Assembly: GCA_048393055.1 (NCBI GenBank)
Contig: DBFJJS010000006.1
Coordinates: forward strand, 52,602 to 116,601
DNA length: 64,000 nt
Direction: 5' to 3'
DNA from: Faeciplasma sp048393055
Lineage (GTDB): Bacteria; Bacillota; Clostridia; Oscillospirales; Ruminococcaceae
Numbering within the stretch: the first letter of the stretch is position 1; each line of letters opens with the position of its first letter. Positions 33,861 through 42,910 of this stretch are shown one piece after another. The notes under the pieces are model-generated. The model was given only the letters and a program-made list of their open reading frames with translations. It ran no database searches and was not told the origin of the DNA. Made by a program: the position numbers and the translations under genes.

Positions 33861-35811
33861 GATTACAGTGGCGAAAACCGCCGGGTTTTGCTATGGAGTA
33901 AAACGAGCGGTGGACATGGCGTATGATACGCTCGGCAGGTATGAAAGAATATTTACATACGGTCCGCTGATTCACAATAAGAGCGTAGTGTCGGATCTGG
34001 AATCAAAAGGAATAAGGGCTGTCGAAAGCCTTGACGGGATAAAGCCGTCCGACGCGGTTATAATCAGATCTCACGGCGTCGGGAAAGATGTATACGACGA
34101 GCTTGAAAGGCGGGGCGCGGTCGTAATAGACGCGACATGCCCTAACGTAAAGAGGATACATAAGCTTGTCGAGAAGTGTGCTTTGCGCGGTGAAAAAGTG
34201 CTTATAGCAGGAGACGTAAGTCATCCCGAGGTACAGGGAGCCATAGGATACGCGCGGGGAGAGTGCGAGGTCTTTGCCGATTGTGATAAACTTGAAGATA
34301 TACTTAGAAAGAATTGTGAAAATTGCGAAAAGGGTGTTGCAATTCTTTCGCAAACAACTTATAATATAGGAATGTGGGAACAATGCGTTCATAAAGCATC
34401 CCGCTTTGACGGAGTGAGAATCTATAATACAGTATGCGACGCTACCTTTAAAAGGCAGGCTGAAGCTCAGGAGCTGTCAAAAAGCTGCGATACCATGATA
34501 ATCATCGGTGGAAAAAACAGTTCGAACACTGCAAAGCTGTATGATATCTGTTCAAAAAATTGCAGATGTTATCTTATCGAGGATTCGTCGGAGCTTATAA
34601 GCATTGATTTTTCACACTCGAGGTCCATCGGGATCTCGGCCGGTGCATCAACCCCGGCATATATCATTGAGGAGGTACAAAAAACTATGACCGAAACTAT
34701 TGCAAATGAGGAAGAGTTCAATTTCGAGGAAGCGATTGAACAGACCTTCAAAAAAATATATACCGGAAAGAGAGTAAGCGGCGTTGTAACAGCTGTAAAC
34801 AGCACTGAAGTTATTGTTGACATCGGCACAAAGCATACCGGATATATTCCACTGTCTGAGCTTTCAAACGATCCTAACGTAAAGCCGTCCGACATTGTAA
34901 AGGTTGGGGACGAGATTGACGTTATCGTTACTAAGCTCAACGACGTTGAGGGTATTGCGACCCTTTCCAAGAAGCAGGTAGATGCTCAGAAGGGGTACGA
35001 GGAGATCAAAAAAGCTTATGAAGCCGGAGAGGTTCTTACCGGCGTCGTAACAAGCGTTATTAAGGGAGGCGTTATCGTCGTTTCAAACGGCATGAGGATA
35101 TTTGTCCCTGCTTCTCAGACAGGCGTTAAAATCGGTGAGCCCCTTGATTCGCTTCTCAAGACAACGGTAAGATTTAAGATTATTGAGCTTAACGAGCAGA
35201 GGAAGAGAGCTGTAGGCTCTATAAGAAAAGTCAATGCTGAGGAGAGGGCTGAAAAGAGAGCTAAGTTCTTTGAGACTGCCGAGGTCGGTCAGACTGTTAC
35301 CGGAGAGGTTAAGTCTATTACCGATTACGGAGTATTTGTCGATATCGGCGGAGTTGACGGACTTATCAGAAAGAACGATTTGACGTGGGCAAGGATCAAG
35401 CATCCTTCAGAGGTCGTTTCCGTCGGCGATAAGATTGAGGTAACTATTAAGGATATTGACAAGGAGACCGGAAAGGTTTCTCTGGTTTATAAAAAGCATG
35501 AGGACAATCCGTGGTATATCTTTGAGAACAATTACTCTGTAGGACAGGTTGTTGACGCTAAGATAGTTTCTATAACACCTTTCGGTGCATTTGCTCAGAT
35601 AATACCCGGAATTGACGGTCTTATTCATATTTCCCAGATCGCAAATCAAAGGGTAAATAACGTCGCTGATTTCCTCACCGTTGGACAGGTAGTAAAGGCA
35701 AAAATTATTGAAAGCGACATTGAGAACAAGCGAGTAAGCCTTTCGATAAGAGCTTTGCTTTCGGAAAACGACGATGATAAAGAGGAAAAGTCTGAGGACG
35801 CCGGTGAGTAA
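33847..35811 (+). CDS. ispH-rpsA: Fused HMBPP reductase (IspH) - ribosomal protein S1
   Basis: 654 residues, overlapping cmk-plsC by 14 nt. Residues 1-280 are IspH, last step of the MEP isoprenoid pathway, with the three cluster Cys in AGFCYGVKRAV, DATCPNVKRIH and NTVCDATFKRQ. From residue 281 four S1 RNA-binding domains follow (starts near 305, 392, 479 and 564). The fusion is known in Clostridia. A Met at 281 is preceded by GAGGAGGT (34669-34676), so a separate S1 protein may also be made. Confidence 0.95.
   Translation: MSRAEITVAKTAGFCYGVKRAVDMAYDTLGRYERIFTYGPLIHNKSVVSDLESKGIRAVESLDGIKPSDAVIIRSHGVGKDVYDELERRGAVVIDATCPNVKRIHKLVEKCALRGEKVLIAGDVSHPEVQGAIGYARGECEVFADCDKLEDILRKNCENCEKGVAILSQTTYNIGMWEQCVHKASRFDGVRIYNTVCDATFKRQAEAQELSKSCDTMIIIGGKNSSNTAKLYDICSKNCRCYLIEDSSELISIDFSHSRSIGISAGASTPAYIIEEVQKTMTETIANEEEFNFEEAIEQTFKKIYTGKRVSGVVTAVNSTEVIVDIGTKHTGYIPLSELSNDPNVKPSDIVKVGDEIDVIVTKLNDVEGIATLSKKQVDAQKGYEEIKKAYEAGEVLTGVVTSVIKGGVIVVSNGMRIFVPASQTGVKIGEPLDSLLKTTVRFKIIELNEQRKRAVGSIRKVNAEERAEKRAKFFETAEVGQTVTGEVKSITDYGVFVDIGGVDGLIRKNDLTWARIKHPSEVVSVGDKIEVTIKDIDKETGKVSLVYKKHEDNPWYIFENNYSVGQVVDAKIVSITPFGAFAQIIPGIDGLIHISQIANQRVNNVADFLTVGQVVKAKIIESDIENKRVSLSIRALLSENDDDKEEKSEDAGE
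34669..34689 (+). promoter_or_regulatory. Internal ribosome site before the S1 half
   Basis: GAGGAGGT at 34669-34676, then 10 nt, then an in-frame ATG (34687, residue 281) that begins MTETIANEEEF exactly at the joint of the IspH and S1 parts. Spacing is a little long but usable. Confidence 0.5.
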
Positions 35812-35838
35812 TCGGTCGGGCATTCAGCTTTTTACATG

Positions 35839-35876
35839 GCGGATTTCGGGATATCGTCCCGTTATCCGCTTTTTTA
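35839..35876 (+). terminator. Terminator after ispH-rpsA
   Basis: Nested stem GCGGAT/ATCCGC with inner CGGGA/TCCCG, followed by TTTTTT. Confidence 0.8.
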
Positions 35877-35942
35877 TGCTCATATATTTCCGTTAAATTG
35901 AGTCAAAAAGATTAAGAAAAAATTACAGTTTTTATTTTTCTA

Positions 35943-35971
35943 TTAACATTGCGCGCTGATTATGCTATACT
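35943..35971 (+). promoter_or_regulatory. Promoter of the PBP gene
   Basis: TTAACA (35943-35948), 17-nt spacer, TATACT (35966-35971), 72 nt before the TTG start. Confidence 0.7.
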
Positions 35972-36042
35972 ATTTACAAGTATCGTTATCGTTTTGTATT
36001 GCTGCCGGCAAGAACGGCGCTTGAAGTGAAAGGAGAGGTACT

Positions 36043-38391
36043 TTGAAGTCTTCACTTAAGAATTTCGTGCAAAAATCAAAAAAGATAGCTAGACCGGTAA
36101 AAAAGCTGTTCGCTGCCATAGGTATTGCGGTAATATGCATACTGATGGTTGTAATAATATCCGTGACTATTGTAGGGTCCGCCCTGACTGTATTTGTTGT
36201 AAATCTGATGGACGATACTTCGGAAATCAAGCTTGATAATGTATCCTCAAGCTACACAACGTATATATACGCACAAAGCGGAAACGACTGGCTTGTTTAC
36301 GATATGATATCAAACGAGGGCGAAAAGCGTATATGGGCAAATCTCGAAGAGATACCTCAGCATGTGCGCGATGCGTTTATATATTCTGAGGACGAGCGCT
36401 TTAACAGCCATGACGGAGTTGATTTCTTCGGAATAGCCGTCGCTGCGATGGAGATAATCACCGGACAGTCACGCAGAGGCGCGTCCACCATTACCCAGCA
36501 GACTATTAAGAACATCACAGGTGACGACGACGTTGAGGGAATCGCCGGATATGAGAGAAAGATCCGCGAGATCTATCGCGCGGTTCAGCTTGAAAAGGAA
36601 TACTCGAAGGATGATATTTTAGAGGCGTACCTTAATCTTGTCCCTCTTAACAACAATATTTACGGTGTTCAGGCAGCCGCCAATTATTACTTTAATAAGG
36701 ATGTCAGCCAGCTTTCGATAGCTGAGGCGGCGACCATTGCGGCAATTACAAAAAGCCCTACAGCGAACGACCCCATAGACCATCCTGAAAACAACCTTGA
36801 AAGGCGCACATATATCCTTGATAAGATGCTAGAAAACGGAGCTATCTCAAGCGAGGAGTACGATGAGGCGATGAACGCCGAGCTGCACCTTGTCGGGAGC
36901 ATGATCTATACCGATATGGGCGACGAAGGGATAACCGACTCCTCTGCGCTTTCGGCTTACGATAATTTTGATACTGTCTCCTCCTACTATGTCGATGCTG
37001 CGATTTATCAGGCGGTAGACATATTTATGGATTATTACGGTCTTACCTGGGATGAGGCATACGACAAGCTCAAGCGCGGAGGCTACAGTATTTACACATG
37101 TGTCGACCTCGACATACAAAAGGAGCTTGAGGAGAAATATCTTGATCTGTACACCTTCTCGGAGGACGGAAACGAGGACGTGCCTCAGAGCGCATTCATA
37201 TGCATGGATTATAACGGCAGGATACTTGGAGTAGTCGGCGGAATAGGTGAAAAGGAAAGCCCGATGTGCTTAAACCGCGCAACAATGTCGACAAGACAGC
37301 CCGGCTCTGCCATAAAGCCTCTTTCGGCGTATTCTCTTGCCGTCGACCGCGATCTTATAACATGGTCCTCTCAGTTTTTGGACGTTCCGCTTCTTATAGA
37401 GGACAGCGGTTCTTCAAACGGCTATCTCGTATGGCCGAGAAACTATTCCACCTCGGGAGCTTATACCTCGTCGTGGTCTAAGGAGTACAACTTTACATTC
37501 TCCGCACTCCAGAGGTCGCTCAACACAACTGCCGCTCAGATAGTTGAGATGCTTACGCCAAGTGAGTGCTTTGAGTTTATGTACTACAGGCTTCACCTTA
37601 GTTCGCTGGTTCTGTATAAGGATGGCTTTACCGATATTGCGAGATCTCCTATGGCTGTAGGAGCATTGACGGACGGTCTTACGCTTCAGGATCTAACAAC
37701 CGCTTATCAGATGTTCGGGAACGGCGGAAAGTACTATGAGTCAACGTTTATATCAAGAATACTTGACAATTCCGGTGAGGTGATTTATCAGCACTCCCTT
37801 CTCGGAGAGCAGGTAATAGACGAGTCTACTGCATACGTTATGAACAGGCTGCTTGAAACAGTCGTATCCTCCTCAAGGGGAACAGGACGCCTTGCAAGGC
37901 TTGACGGCGTCGAGCTTATCGCAAAGACTGGTACGACCCAGGACTGGGCAGACCTTTGGTTTATCGGATGCACTCCCGAGTATGTAACGGGCCTTTGGAT
38001 AGGACACGACATTCCCGAGGAAATAGATACCTCTAACTGTTACGGTTCGCCTCAGATGTGGAAAAACATTTTCGGGGGTATTGCCGAAGCGGGGACAGTA
38101 AAGGAATTTTCTCCGTCCGGACTGGTGGTTGAGCGCGAATATTGTACTGTCACCGGCCTGATTGCGGGAAGCAGCTGCTCTAATACAGGCGTAGGCTATT
38201 ATAAAAAGACCAATATTCCCGCCACCTGCTCCGGCGACCACACTCCAACGGCGCTTGACAACGTCTTGGCAAGCCTTGGAAGCAGGGACACCGCCGTTAT
38301 AGTTACCGAGGGCGTAGATACCGCCGCGTATGAGGCTCTTACCGGAAACAGGTACACATATGTTTATGAGCTTCTTAAGAGCTGGAGGTAA
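36043..38391 (+). CDS. Class A penicillin-binding protein (transglycosylase/transpeptidase)
   Basis: Polymerises and cross-links peptidoglycan. 782 residues from a TTG start behind AGGAGAGGT; the next ATG lies inside the membrane segment, so TTG is preferred. One N-terminal membrane anchor (about 27-55), glycosyltransferase domain with EDERFNSHDGVD (about 116) and RRGASTITQQ, and a transpeptidase domain with SAIK (active Ser about 421), SLNT and KTGTT (about 628). PBP1A-like. It has its own promoter and stands before a methyltransferase gene. Confidence 0.93.
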   Translation: MKSSLKNFVQKSKKIARPVKKLFAAIGIAVICILMVVIISVTIVGSALTVFVVNLMDDTSEIKLDNVSSSYTTYIYAQSGNDWLVYDMISNEGEKRIWANLEEIPQHVRDAFIYSEDERFNSHDGVDFFGIAVAAMEIITGQSRRGASTITQQTIKNITGDDDVEGIAGYERKIREIYRAVQLEKEYSKDDILEAYLNLVPLNNNIYGVQAAANYYFNKDVSQLSIAEAATIAAITKSPTANDPIDHPENNLERRTYILDKMLENGAISSEEYDEAMNAELHLVGSMIYTDMGDEGITDSSALSAYDNFDTVSSYYVDAAIYQAVDIFMDYYGLTWDEAYDKLKRGGYSIYTCVDLDIQKELEEKYLDLYTFSEDGNEDVPQSAFICMDYNGRILGVVGGIGEKESPMCLNRATMSTRQPGSAIKPLSAYSLAVDRDLITWSSQFLDVPLLIEDSGSSNGYLVWPRNYSTSGAYTSSWSKEYNFTFSALQRSLNTTAAQIVEMLTPSECFEFMYYRLHLSSLVLYKDGFTDIARSPMAVGALTDGLTLQDLTTAYQMFGNGGKYYESTFISRILDNSGEVIYQHSLLGEQVIDESTAYVMNRLLETVVSSSRGTGRLARLDGVELIAKTGTTQDWADLWFIGCTPEYVTGLWIGHDIPEEIDTSNCYGSPQMWKNIFGGIAEAGTVKEFSPSGLVVEREYCTVTGLIAGSSCSNTGVGYYKKTNIPATCSGDHTPTALDNVLASLGSRDTAVIVTEGVDTAAYEALTGNRYTYVYELLKSWR

Positions 38392-38420
38392 TACTTGATT
38401 TGGAGGCGGTGATGCTGTAA

Positions 38421-39539
38421 ATGTCGGATAAAATAAGGTATTGCTGTCCTTGCCACTTCGGTCTGGAGAGCGTGCTTGCGTTTGAAATAAAAAAAATAGG
38501 CGGAGCAAACCTTGAAACCATTGACGGAAGAATATCATTTGACGGCGATATCGATATGATGGCAAGGGCGAATATCTGCCTTGCGTCCGCGGAAAGGGTG
38601 CTTATCGAACTGGGCTCGTTTGAGGCTAAGAGCTTTGAGGAGCTTTTTCAGGGAGTTAAGGCTCTGCCGCTTGAGAGATTTATCGGCAGGCTGGACGCAT
38701 TCCCAGTCAAGGGTCATGCCCTGAAATCAGCTCTTCACAGTATTCCGGACTGCCAGTCAATAATTAAAAAGGCTGCGGTTGAGCGATTAAAGTCCGTTTA
38801 CGGCATATCCCGCTTTGAAGAGACGGGAGCCGTGGTGCAGATACAGTTCAACATTTTAAAGGATATTGCGACCATATACCTTGACACAACAGGTCAGGGA
38901 CTGCATAAAAGGGGATACCGCCGCACGTCTAACGACGCGCCGATAAAGGAGACTCTCGCAGCCGGTATAATAGACCTTGCTAGAGTCAGGGGGGACAGCG
39001 TCGTTGCCGATCCGATGTGCGGAAGCGGTACGCTTGTTATAGAAGCCGCATATAAGGCTATGCGAATTGCTCCGGGACTTAAAAGAAGTTTTCTGGCAGA
39101 GAGCTGGGAAAGCATTCCGAGCAAAATATGGCAGGAGGAAAGGCTGTCGGCAAGGGAGTCTATCGCTAAGGAAAACGCCTTCAGGGGCTATGGCTATGAT
39201 ATAGATGCGTCGGCGGTGGAGCTTACCGCTAAGAATGCAAAGTACGCCGGTGTCGCGTCGAAAATAACCGTTTCACAGGCGGATATTTCAAGCTACCGTC
39301 CAGCCGAAGGAACGATAACCGTGTGCAACCCTCCTTACGGCGAAAGAATGCTTGAGATTGCCCGGGCTGAGGAGCTTTACAGGAAAATGGGGCAGGCGCT
39401 TTGCCCGTCAAAGACAAATCCATGCTATATAATCTGCGCGCATGAGGAGTTTGAAAAATTCTTCGGCAAAAAGGCGGACAAAAAGCGAAAGCTTTATAAC
39501 GGAATGCTAAAGTGCTATCTATATATGTACTATACCTGA
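38421..39539 (+). CDS. THUMP-domain RNA methyltransferase (RlmL/YpsC-like)
   Basis: 372 residues: N-terminal ferredoxin-like and THUMP region (about 1-160) that binds RNA, then a Rossmann methyltransferase with DPMCGSGTLVIEAA (SAM motif I) and CNPPYGERM (catalytic N-P-P-Y). This fits the N-terminal half of E. coli RlmL, which makes m2G in 23S rRNA, and B. subtilis YpsC. The exact target is inferred only. Confidence 0.88.
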   Translation: MSDKIRYCCPCHFGLESVLAFEIKKIGGANLETIDGRISFDGDIDMMARANICLASAERVLIELGSFEAKSFEELFQGVKALPLERFIGRLDAFPVKGHALKSALHSIPDCQSIIKKAAVERLKSVYGISRFEETGAVVQIQFNILKDIATIYLDTTGQGLHKRGYRRTSNDAPIKETLAAGIIDLARVRGDSVVADPMCGSGTLVIEAAYKAMRIAPGLKRSFLAESWESIPSKIWQEERLSARESIAKENAFRGYGYDIDASAVELTAKNAKYAGVASKITVSQADISSYRPAEGTITVCNPPYGERMLEIARAEELYRKMGQALCPSKTNPCYIICAHEEFEKFFGKKADKKRKLYNGMLKCYLYMYYT

Positions 39540-39545
39540 AAAATG

Positions 39546-39578
39546 AAAATACCGCTTCGTTTTGAAGCGGTATTTTTT
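39546..39578. terminator. Terminator between convergent genes
   Basis: AAAATACCGCTTC / GAAGCGGTATTTT (39546-39558 with 39564-39576), loop GTTTT, then TTA. It probably works in both directions. Confidence 0.85.
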
Positions 39579-39614
39579 ACAGTGAATGCGAATTAACTGC
39601 GCATGTGCGAAGAG

Positions 39615-39914
39615 TCACCAGCGGAATTTTTTCATATCGACGCGGCCGTCCTCGAGAAATTCGACGCCCTCCTGCTCTAAAAGAAGCCTTTGCCTGTTTT
39701 CTCCGCCAAATGCAAACGCGGGCGAGAGCCTGCCGTCCTTTGTGACAACACGGTAGCATGGTATATTGTCCGGGTCAGGGTTGACGTGCAGAGCGTATCC
39801 TACAACCCTTGCCCATCTCGGATTTCCGGCGTATGCCGCAACCTGCCCGTAACTTGCTACGTGCCCGCGGGGGATAGTCTTAACTACTTCATAGATTCGT
39901 TCAAATGTATTCAT
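39615..39914 (-). CDS. MGMT-family alkylated-DNA binding/repair protein
   Basis: 99 residues, only the C-terminal DNA-binding/active-site domain of O6-alkylguanine methyltransferases: FERIYEVVKTIPRGHVASYGQVAAYAG (wing helix), the Arg finger in PRWARVVGYALH, and active-site segment NIPCYRVV. Standard enzymes have PCHRV; here Cys is kept and His becomes Tyr. ATL proteins lack the Cys. So it may be a weak methyltransferase or a lesion-binding protein. It follows the CapA gene by 14 nt. Confidence 0.8.
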   Translation of the reverse strand: MNTFERIYEVVKTIPRGHVASYGQVAAYAGNPRWARVVGYALHVNPDPDNIPCYRVVTKDGRLSPAFAFGGENRQRLLLEQEGVEFLEDGRVDMKKFRW

Positions 39915-39928
39915 AGCTATATCTTTAC

Positions 39929-41158
39929 CTATTCTATCGCTAAAAATTCCTCCGGGACAAAGCTGAGAATGTAGTCTATTGTATCCTGGTCAAAGCCGTC
40001 GCAGCCGTGTTCGTTGAGAAGTTCCTCGGTGTATCCTGCGTACGGCTCGATGTGGATATTGGAATAATTATAGCCATATTGAGTGATAGTGGGTATCGCC
40101 TTGACGTTTTCTATCGTGACCTCGCCCGTGTCCATGTTCTTCACTATATCAAGATCTCCGATTATTCCTACCATCGTAAGATAGTAGCTTTGTGCGGAGA
40201 CAAGATTTCCAAGACAATAAAATACAAACGCCTGAGAGCCGTCCGGCTTGTCAATATACTCCATCGTCTGGACGGTGTGCGGCTGGGTTCCGATTATCAG
40301 GTCCGCGCCCCATTCTACCAGCTTTTGCGTTATATAAAGCTGATTTTCGGTCTGTTCGTTTATAGTTTCCTTGCCGTAATGAGGGGAGACTACCACTACG
40401 TCCGCGATTGAATCTGCATATCTTACCTGCTGCTCAATAAGCTCAAGCTCGCTCAGATACGTTATCTCACACTCGGAATCACTCGGCAGCGATAAACCGT
40501 TTGTGTGCTCCATATAGCCCAAAAACGCAAATGTTATGCCGTTTACCTCCATGGTGCGGACGTTGTTCATGTCCTCCTCGTCGCGATACGCCCCGTATCT
40601 GATAATTCCCTCATGCGAATCCCAGAATCTCAGCGTAGCCAAAAGTCCCTCCTCACCTCTGTCCAAAATGTGATTGTTGGACAGCGAAAAAACGTTGAAG
40701 CCGAGCTCTATCATCTTTTCGCCCAAATCGGCAGGGGAGCAGAACCTTGGGTAGTCAGACGGCTCGAGCTCGTCGGTGACTATTGTTTCCTGATTTAAAA
40801 TTGCAATATCCGCGCCCTCGAGGTACTTTTCTATTTTTTCGTATACATAATCGAAATCATAGCCGTCCTCGCCGTTCGCACTGGCGCGCCTGCGCGCCTG
40901 ATTGTAAATAGAGGAGTGAATCAGATTGTCGCCAGCGCAGACAAGATGCACCGTGCGTATGTCAGGCTCGGGAGGCTGAGTGGTAGTAGCCTCTGTCGTT
41001 GCGGGAGGCGAAGTGGTAGCAGCGGTGGTGATCTCGGCGGCTGAAGAGCTTGAAGCCTCGGTGGCGGGCGCTTCGCCGTCGTTTTCGATCCTGGCGCAGC
41101 TGCATGAGCTTATAAGCATGACTAATGTGAGTAAAACAGTAAATGTTCTTTTAAGCAT
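39929..41158 (-). CDS. CapA-family lipoprotein (metallophosphatase fold)
   Basis: 409 residues. Signal peptide with lipobox near LISSCSC (about 16-21), a Ser/Thr/Pro-rich spacer (about 30-68), then the CapA domain starting VHLVCAGDNLIHSS, with NQETIVTD, FSLSNNHILDRG, VVVSPHYGKE and IIGTQPHTVQ, the metal-site blocks of the family. CapA/PgsA proteins take part in poly-gamma-glutamate export, but single CapA-domain lipoproteins in Clostridia have no known substrate. No pgsBC genes are near. Confidence 0.88.
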   Translation of the reverse strand: MLKRTFTVLLTLVMLISSCSCARIENDGEAPATEASSSSAAEITTAATTSPPATTEATTTQPPEPDIRTVHLVCAGDNLIHSSIYNQARRRASANGEDGYDFDYVYEKIEKYLEGADIAILNQETIVTDELEPSDYPRFCSPADLGEKMIELGFNVFSLSNNHILDRGEEGLLATLRFWDSHEGIIRYGAYRDEEDMNNVRTMEVNGITFAFLGYMEHTNGLSLPSDSECEITYLSELELIEQQVRYADSIADVVVVSPHYGKETINEQTENQLYITQKLVEWGADLIIGTQPHTVQTMEYIDKPDGSQAFVFYCLGNLVSAQSYYLTMVGIIGDLDIVKNMDTGEVTIENVKAIPTITQYGYNYSNIHIEPYAGYTEELLNEHGCDGFDQDTIDYILSFVPEEFLAIE

Positions 41159-41180
41159 TGTTAAATCCTCATTGCAGACG

Positions 41181-41253
41181 TTAAATTGATTGCGAGAGAT
41201 ATTTTTTCAGCGTATTTCTTACCGCCCCGACTCCGGACAGCTTGCGCGAGCGG
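41181..41253 (-). pseudogene. Relic copy of the uxuB 3' end
   Basis: The minus strand reads KLSGVGAVRNTLKKYLS and then stops after three more codons, the same as the last residues of the adjacent uxuB. Bases 41200-41250 match 41292-41342 at 46 of 51 positions. It is what remains of a tandem uxuB-like gene or of a local duplication. Confidence 0.8.
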
Positions 41254-41281
41254 GAAAAGCGCTGTCACAAAATTAGATTGA

Positions 41282-42883
41282 TTACGAAAGGTACTTTTTC
41301 AGTGTATTTCTTACCGCCCCGACTCCGGACAGCTCGCATGAGAAGATTTCCTCTATAAGCCCGGACATGCCGAGCTCGACAAGATCGCTTCCGAATATTT
41401 CTTTATTAGAAAGTATATCTGCAAGCTGACCGCTGTAGCTTTCCGGCTCGCCGAAGCGCACGCCGGAAAGCCTTGATTGAAGCTCGTCTTTAAGCGGGTC
41501 GGGGGAGAGCTCAAATTTTTCGCCGTTGTCGTCTATGCCAAGAAGGTATCTAAACCAACCGGCAATTGCGAGCGGAATCGCGACAAGCTCGCCCGTCTTT
41601 CCTAGAGCGGCGTAGCTTCGTATGGTTTCGCCGAAGCGTATTCCCACCTTTTGGCTGGTGTCTGTAGCTATTCTTTGGGGTGAGTCTGGCATAAACGGAT
41701 TTGAAAGCCTCTTTTGAACAACCTCGTCTATGAATGCTTTCGGAGAGATTATCTTCGGGTCGGTAACAACCGGAAGTCCTTCCTTGTAGCCGAGCATGTT
41801 TACGAGCTTTACAAGCTCCGCATCCTTCATCTCGTCGCAGATAAGGCTATAGCCTAATAGGCAGCCGTATACCGCAAGCGCCGTGTGGAGCGGATTGAGG
41901 CAGGTCGTCACCTTCATCCTTTCAGTCTTGTTTACGGTGTCGCGATCGGTCATATAAACGCCTGCCTTCTCAAGCGCGGGACGACCGTTGGGGAAGCTGT
42001 CCTCAACAACAAGATACTGAGGCTCTTCGGCGTTTACAAACGGTGCGATGTAGGTATTTTTTGACGTGACTATCGGATCCATTCCGGTGATCCCGGCGTC
42101 CTCGAGCATCTTAAGGACCTTTTGGGAGGGTCTCGGAGTGATTTTATCTATCATGCTCCAGGGGAAGCTTACCATACTTTCATCGCCGAGATAATCTGCA
42201 AATCCGGCTTCGGCAAGACCTGCGTCTACCCAGCCTTTTGCAACCGTAAGAACGGAACTTTTAAGCTTTTCGCCGTTGCGGGAGCAGTTGTCCATGCTGA
42301 CGAGCGCAATCGGTAGCCTGCCCGACAGGTATCTTTCATAAAGCAGCCCCGCAACAATCGCCATGGCGTGGCGCGAGTGGCCGGGACCGTTTTTTATATC
42401 CTGCGCTACTGCGGGAAGCAGCTCGCCGGAGGTGTTTTTAACCGCGTAGCCTTTTTCTGTGATGGTAAAGCTTATCATCTTAAGAGATGGGCAGCAAACG
42501 ATTTCCTTAAGCCTTTCCATCTCCGAGGGCTCGCTCGGGTCTGCCTTCACAGCCTCGCATACGGAGGCTATTACTTCGCTTTTGGTCGTGCCGTCCGCCA
42601 GAAGGCTGACGTTTAGGGTGAGGTTGTCGTATGGGTGGTATATTTTATCTATAATTTCGTAGTCGAAGGTGTCCGCGGCAATAATTCCGGTTTGCTCAAT
42701 ACCGTCGTTAAGCAGCTTTTGCGAAAGCGACGCTATAAAGCCTCTGAAAATGTTTCCCGCGCCGAAATGAAGCCACTCGGGAGACGATACGGTCTTTTTC
42801 CTGACCGAAAGCATGTCGTACTGCGGAAGCGACACTTCGCTCCACGCGCTCCTGTCCTGAATAGATTTAAGACTCAGTTCCAT
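41282..42883 (-). CDS. uxuB: Fructuronate reductase / mannitol dehydrogenase family
   Basis: Reduces D-fructuronate to D-mannonate with NADH in glucuronate breakdown. 533 residues: N-terminal Rossmann part with HFGAGNIFRGFIASL, SMDNCSRNG, and C-terminal catalytic motif KVTTCLNPLHTALA (KX5NX2H, the long-chain polyol dehydrogenase signature). The assignment to fructuronate rather than mannitol or tagaturonate rests on the neighbouring uxuA. It follows uxuA by 27 nt and overlaps no other gene. Confidence 0.88.
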   Translation of the reverse strand: MELSLKSIQDRSAWSEVSLPQYDMLSVRKKTVSSPEWLHFGAGNIFRGFIASLSQKLLNDGIEQTGIIAADTFDYEIIDKIYHPYDNLTLNVSLLADGTTKSEVIASVCEAVKADPSEPSEMERLKEIVCCPSLKMISFTITEKGYAVKNTSGELLPAVAQDIKNGPGHSRHAMAIVAGLLYERYLSGRLPIALVSMDNCSRNGEKLKSSVLTVAKGWVDAGLAEAGFADYLGDESMVSFPWSMIDKITPRPSQKVLKMLEDAGITGMDPIVTSKNTYIAPFVNAEEPQYLVVEDSFPNGRPALEKAGVYMTDRDTVNKTERMKVTTCLNPLHTALAVYGCLLGYSLICDEMKDAELVKLVNMLGYKEGLPVVTDPKIISPKAFIDEVVQKRLSNPFMPDSPQRIATDTSQKVGIRFGETIRSYAALGKTGELVAIPLAIAGWFRYLLGIDDNGEKFELSPDPLKDELQSRLSGVRFGEPESYSGQLADILSNKEIFGSDLVELGMSGLIEEIFSCELSGVGAVRNTLKKYLS

Positions 42884-42910
42884 CTTTAATTCCTCTTTTG
42901 CAGGTTTTAA

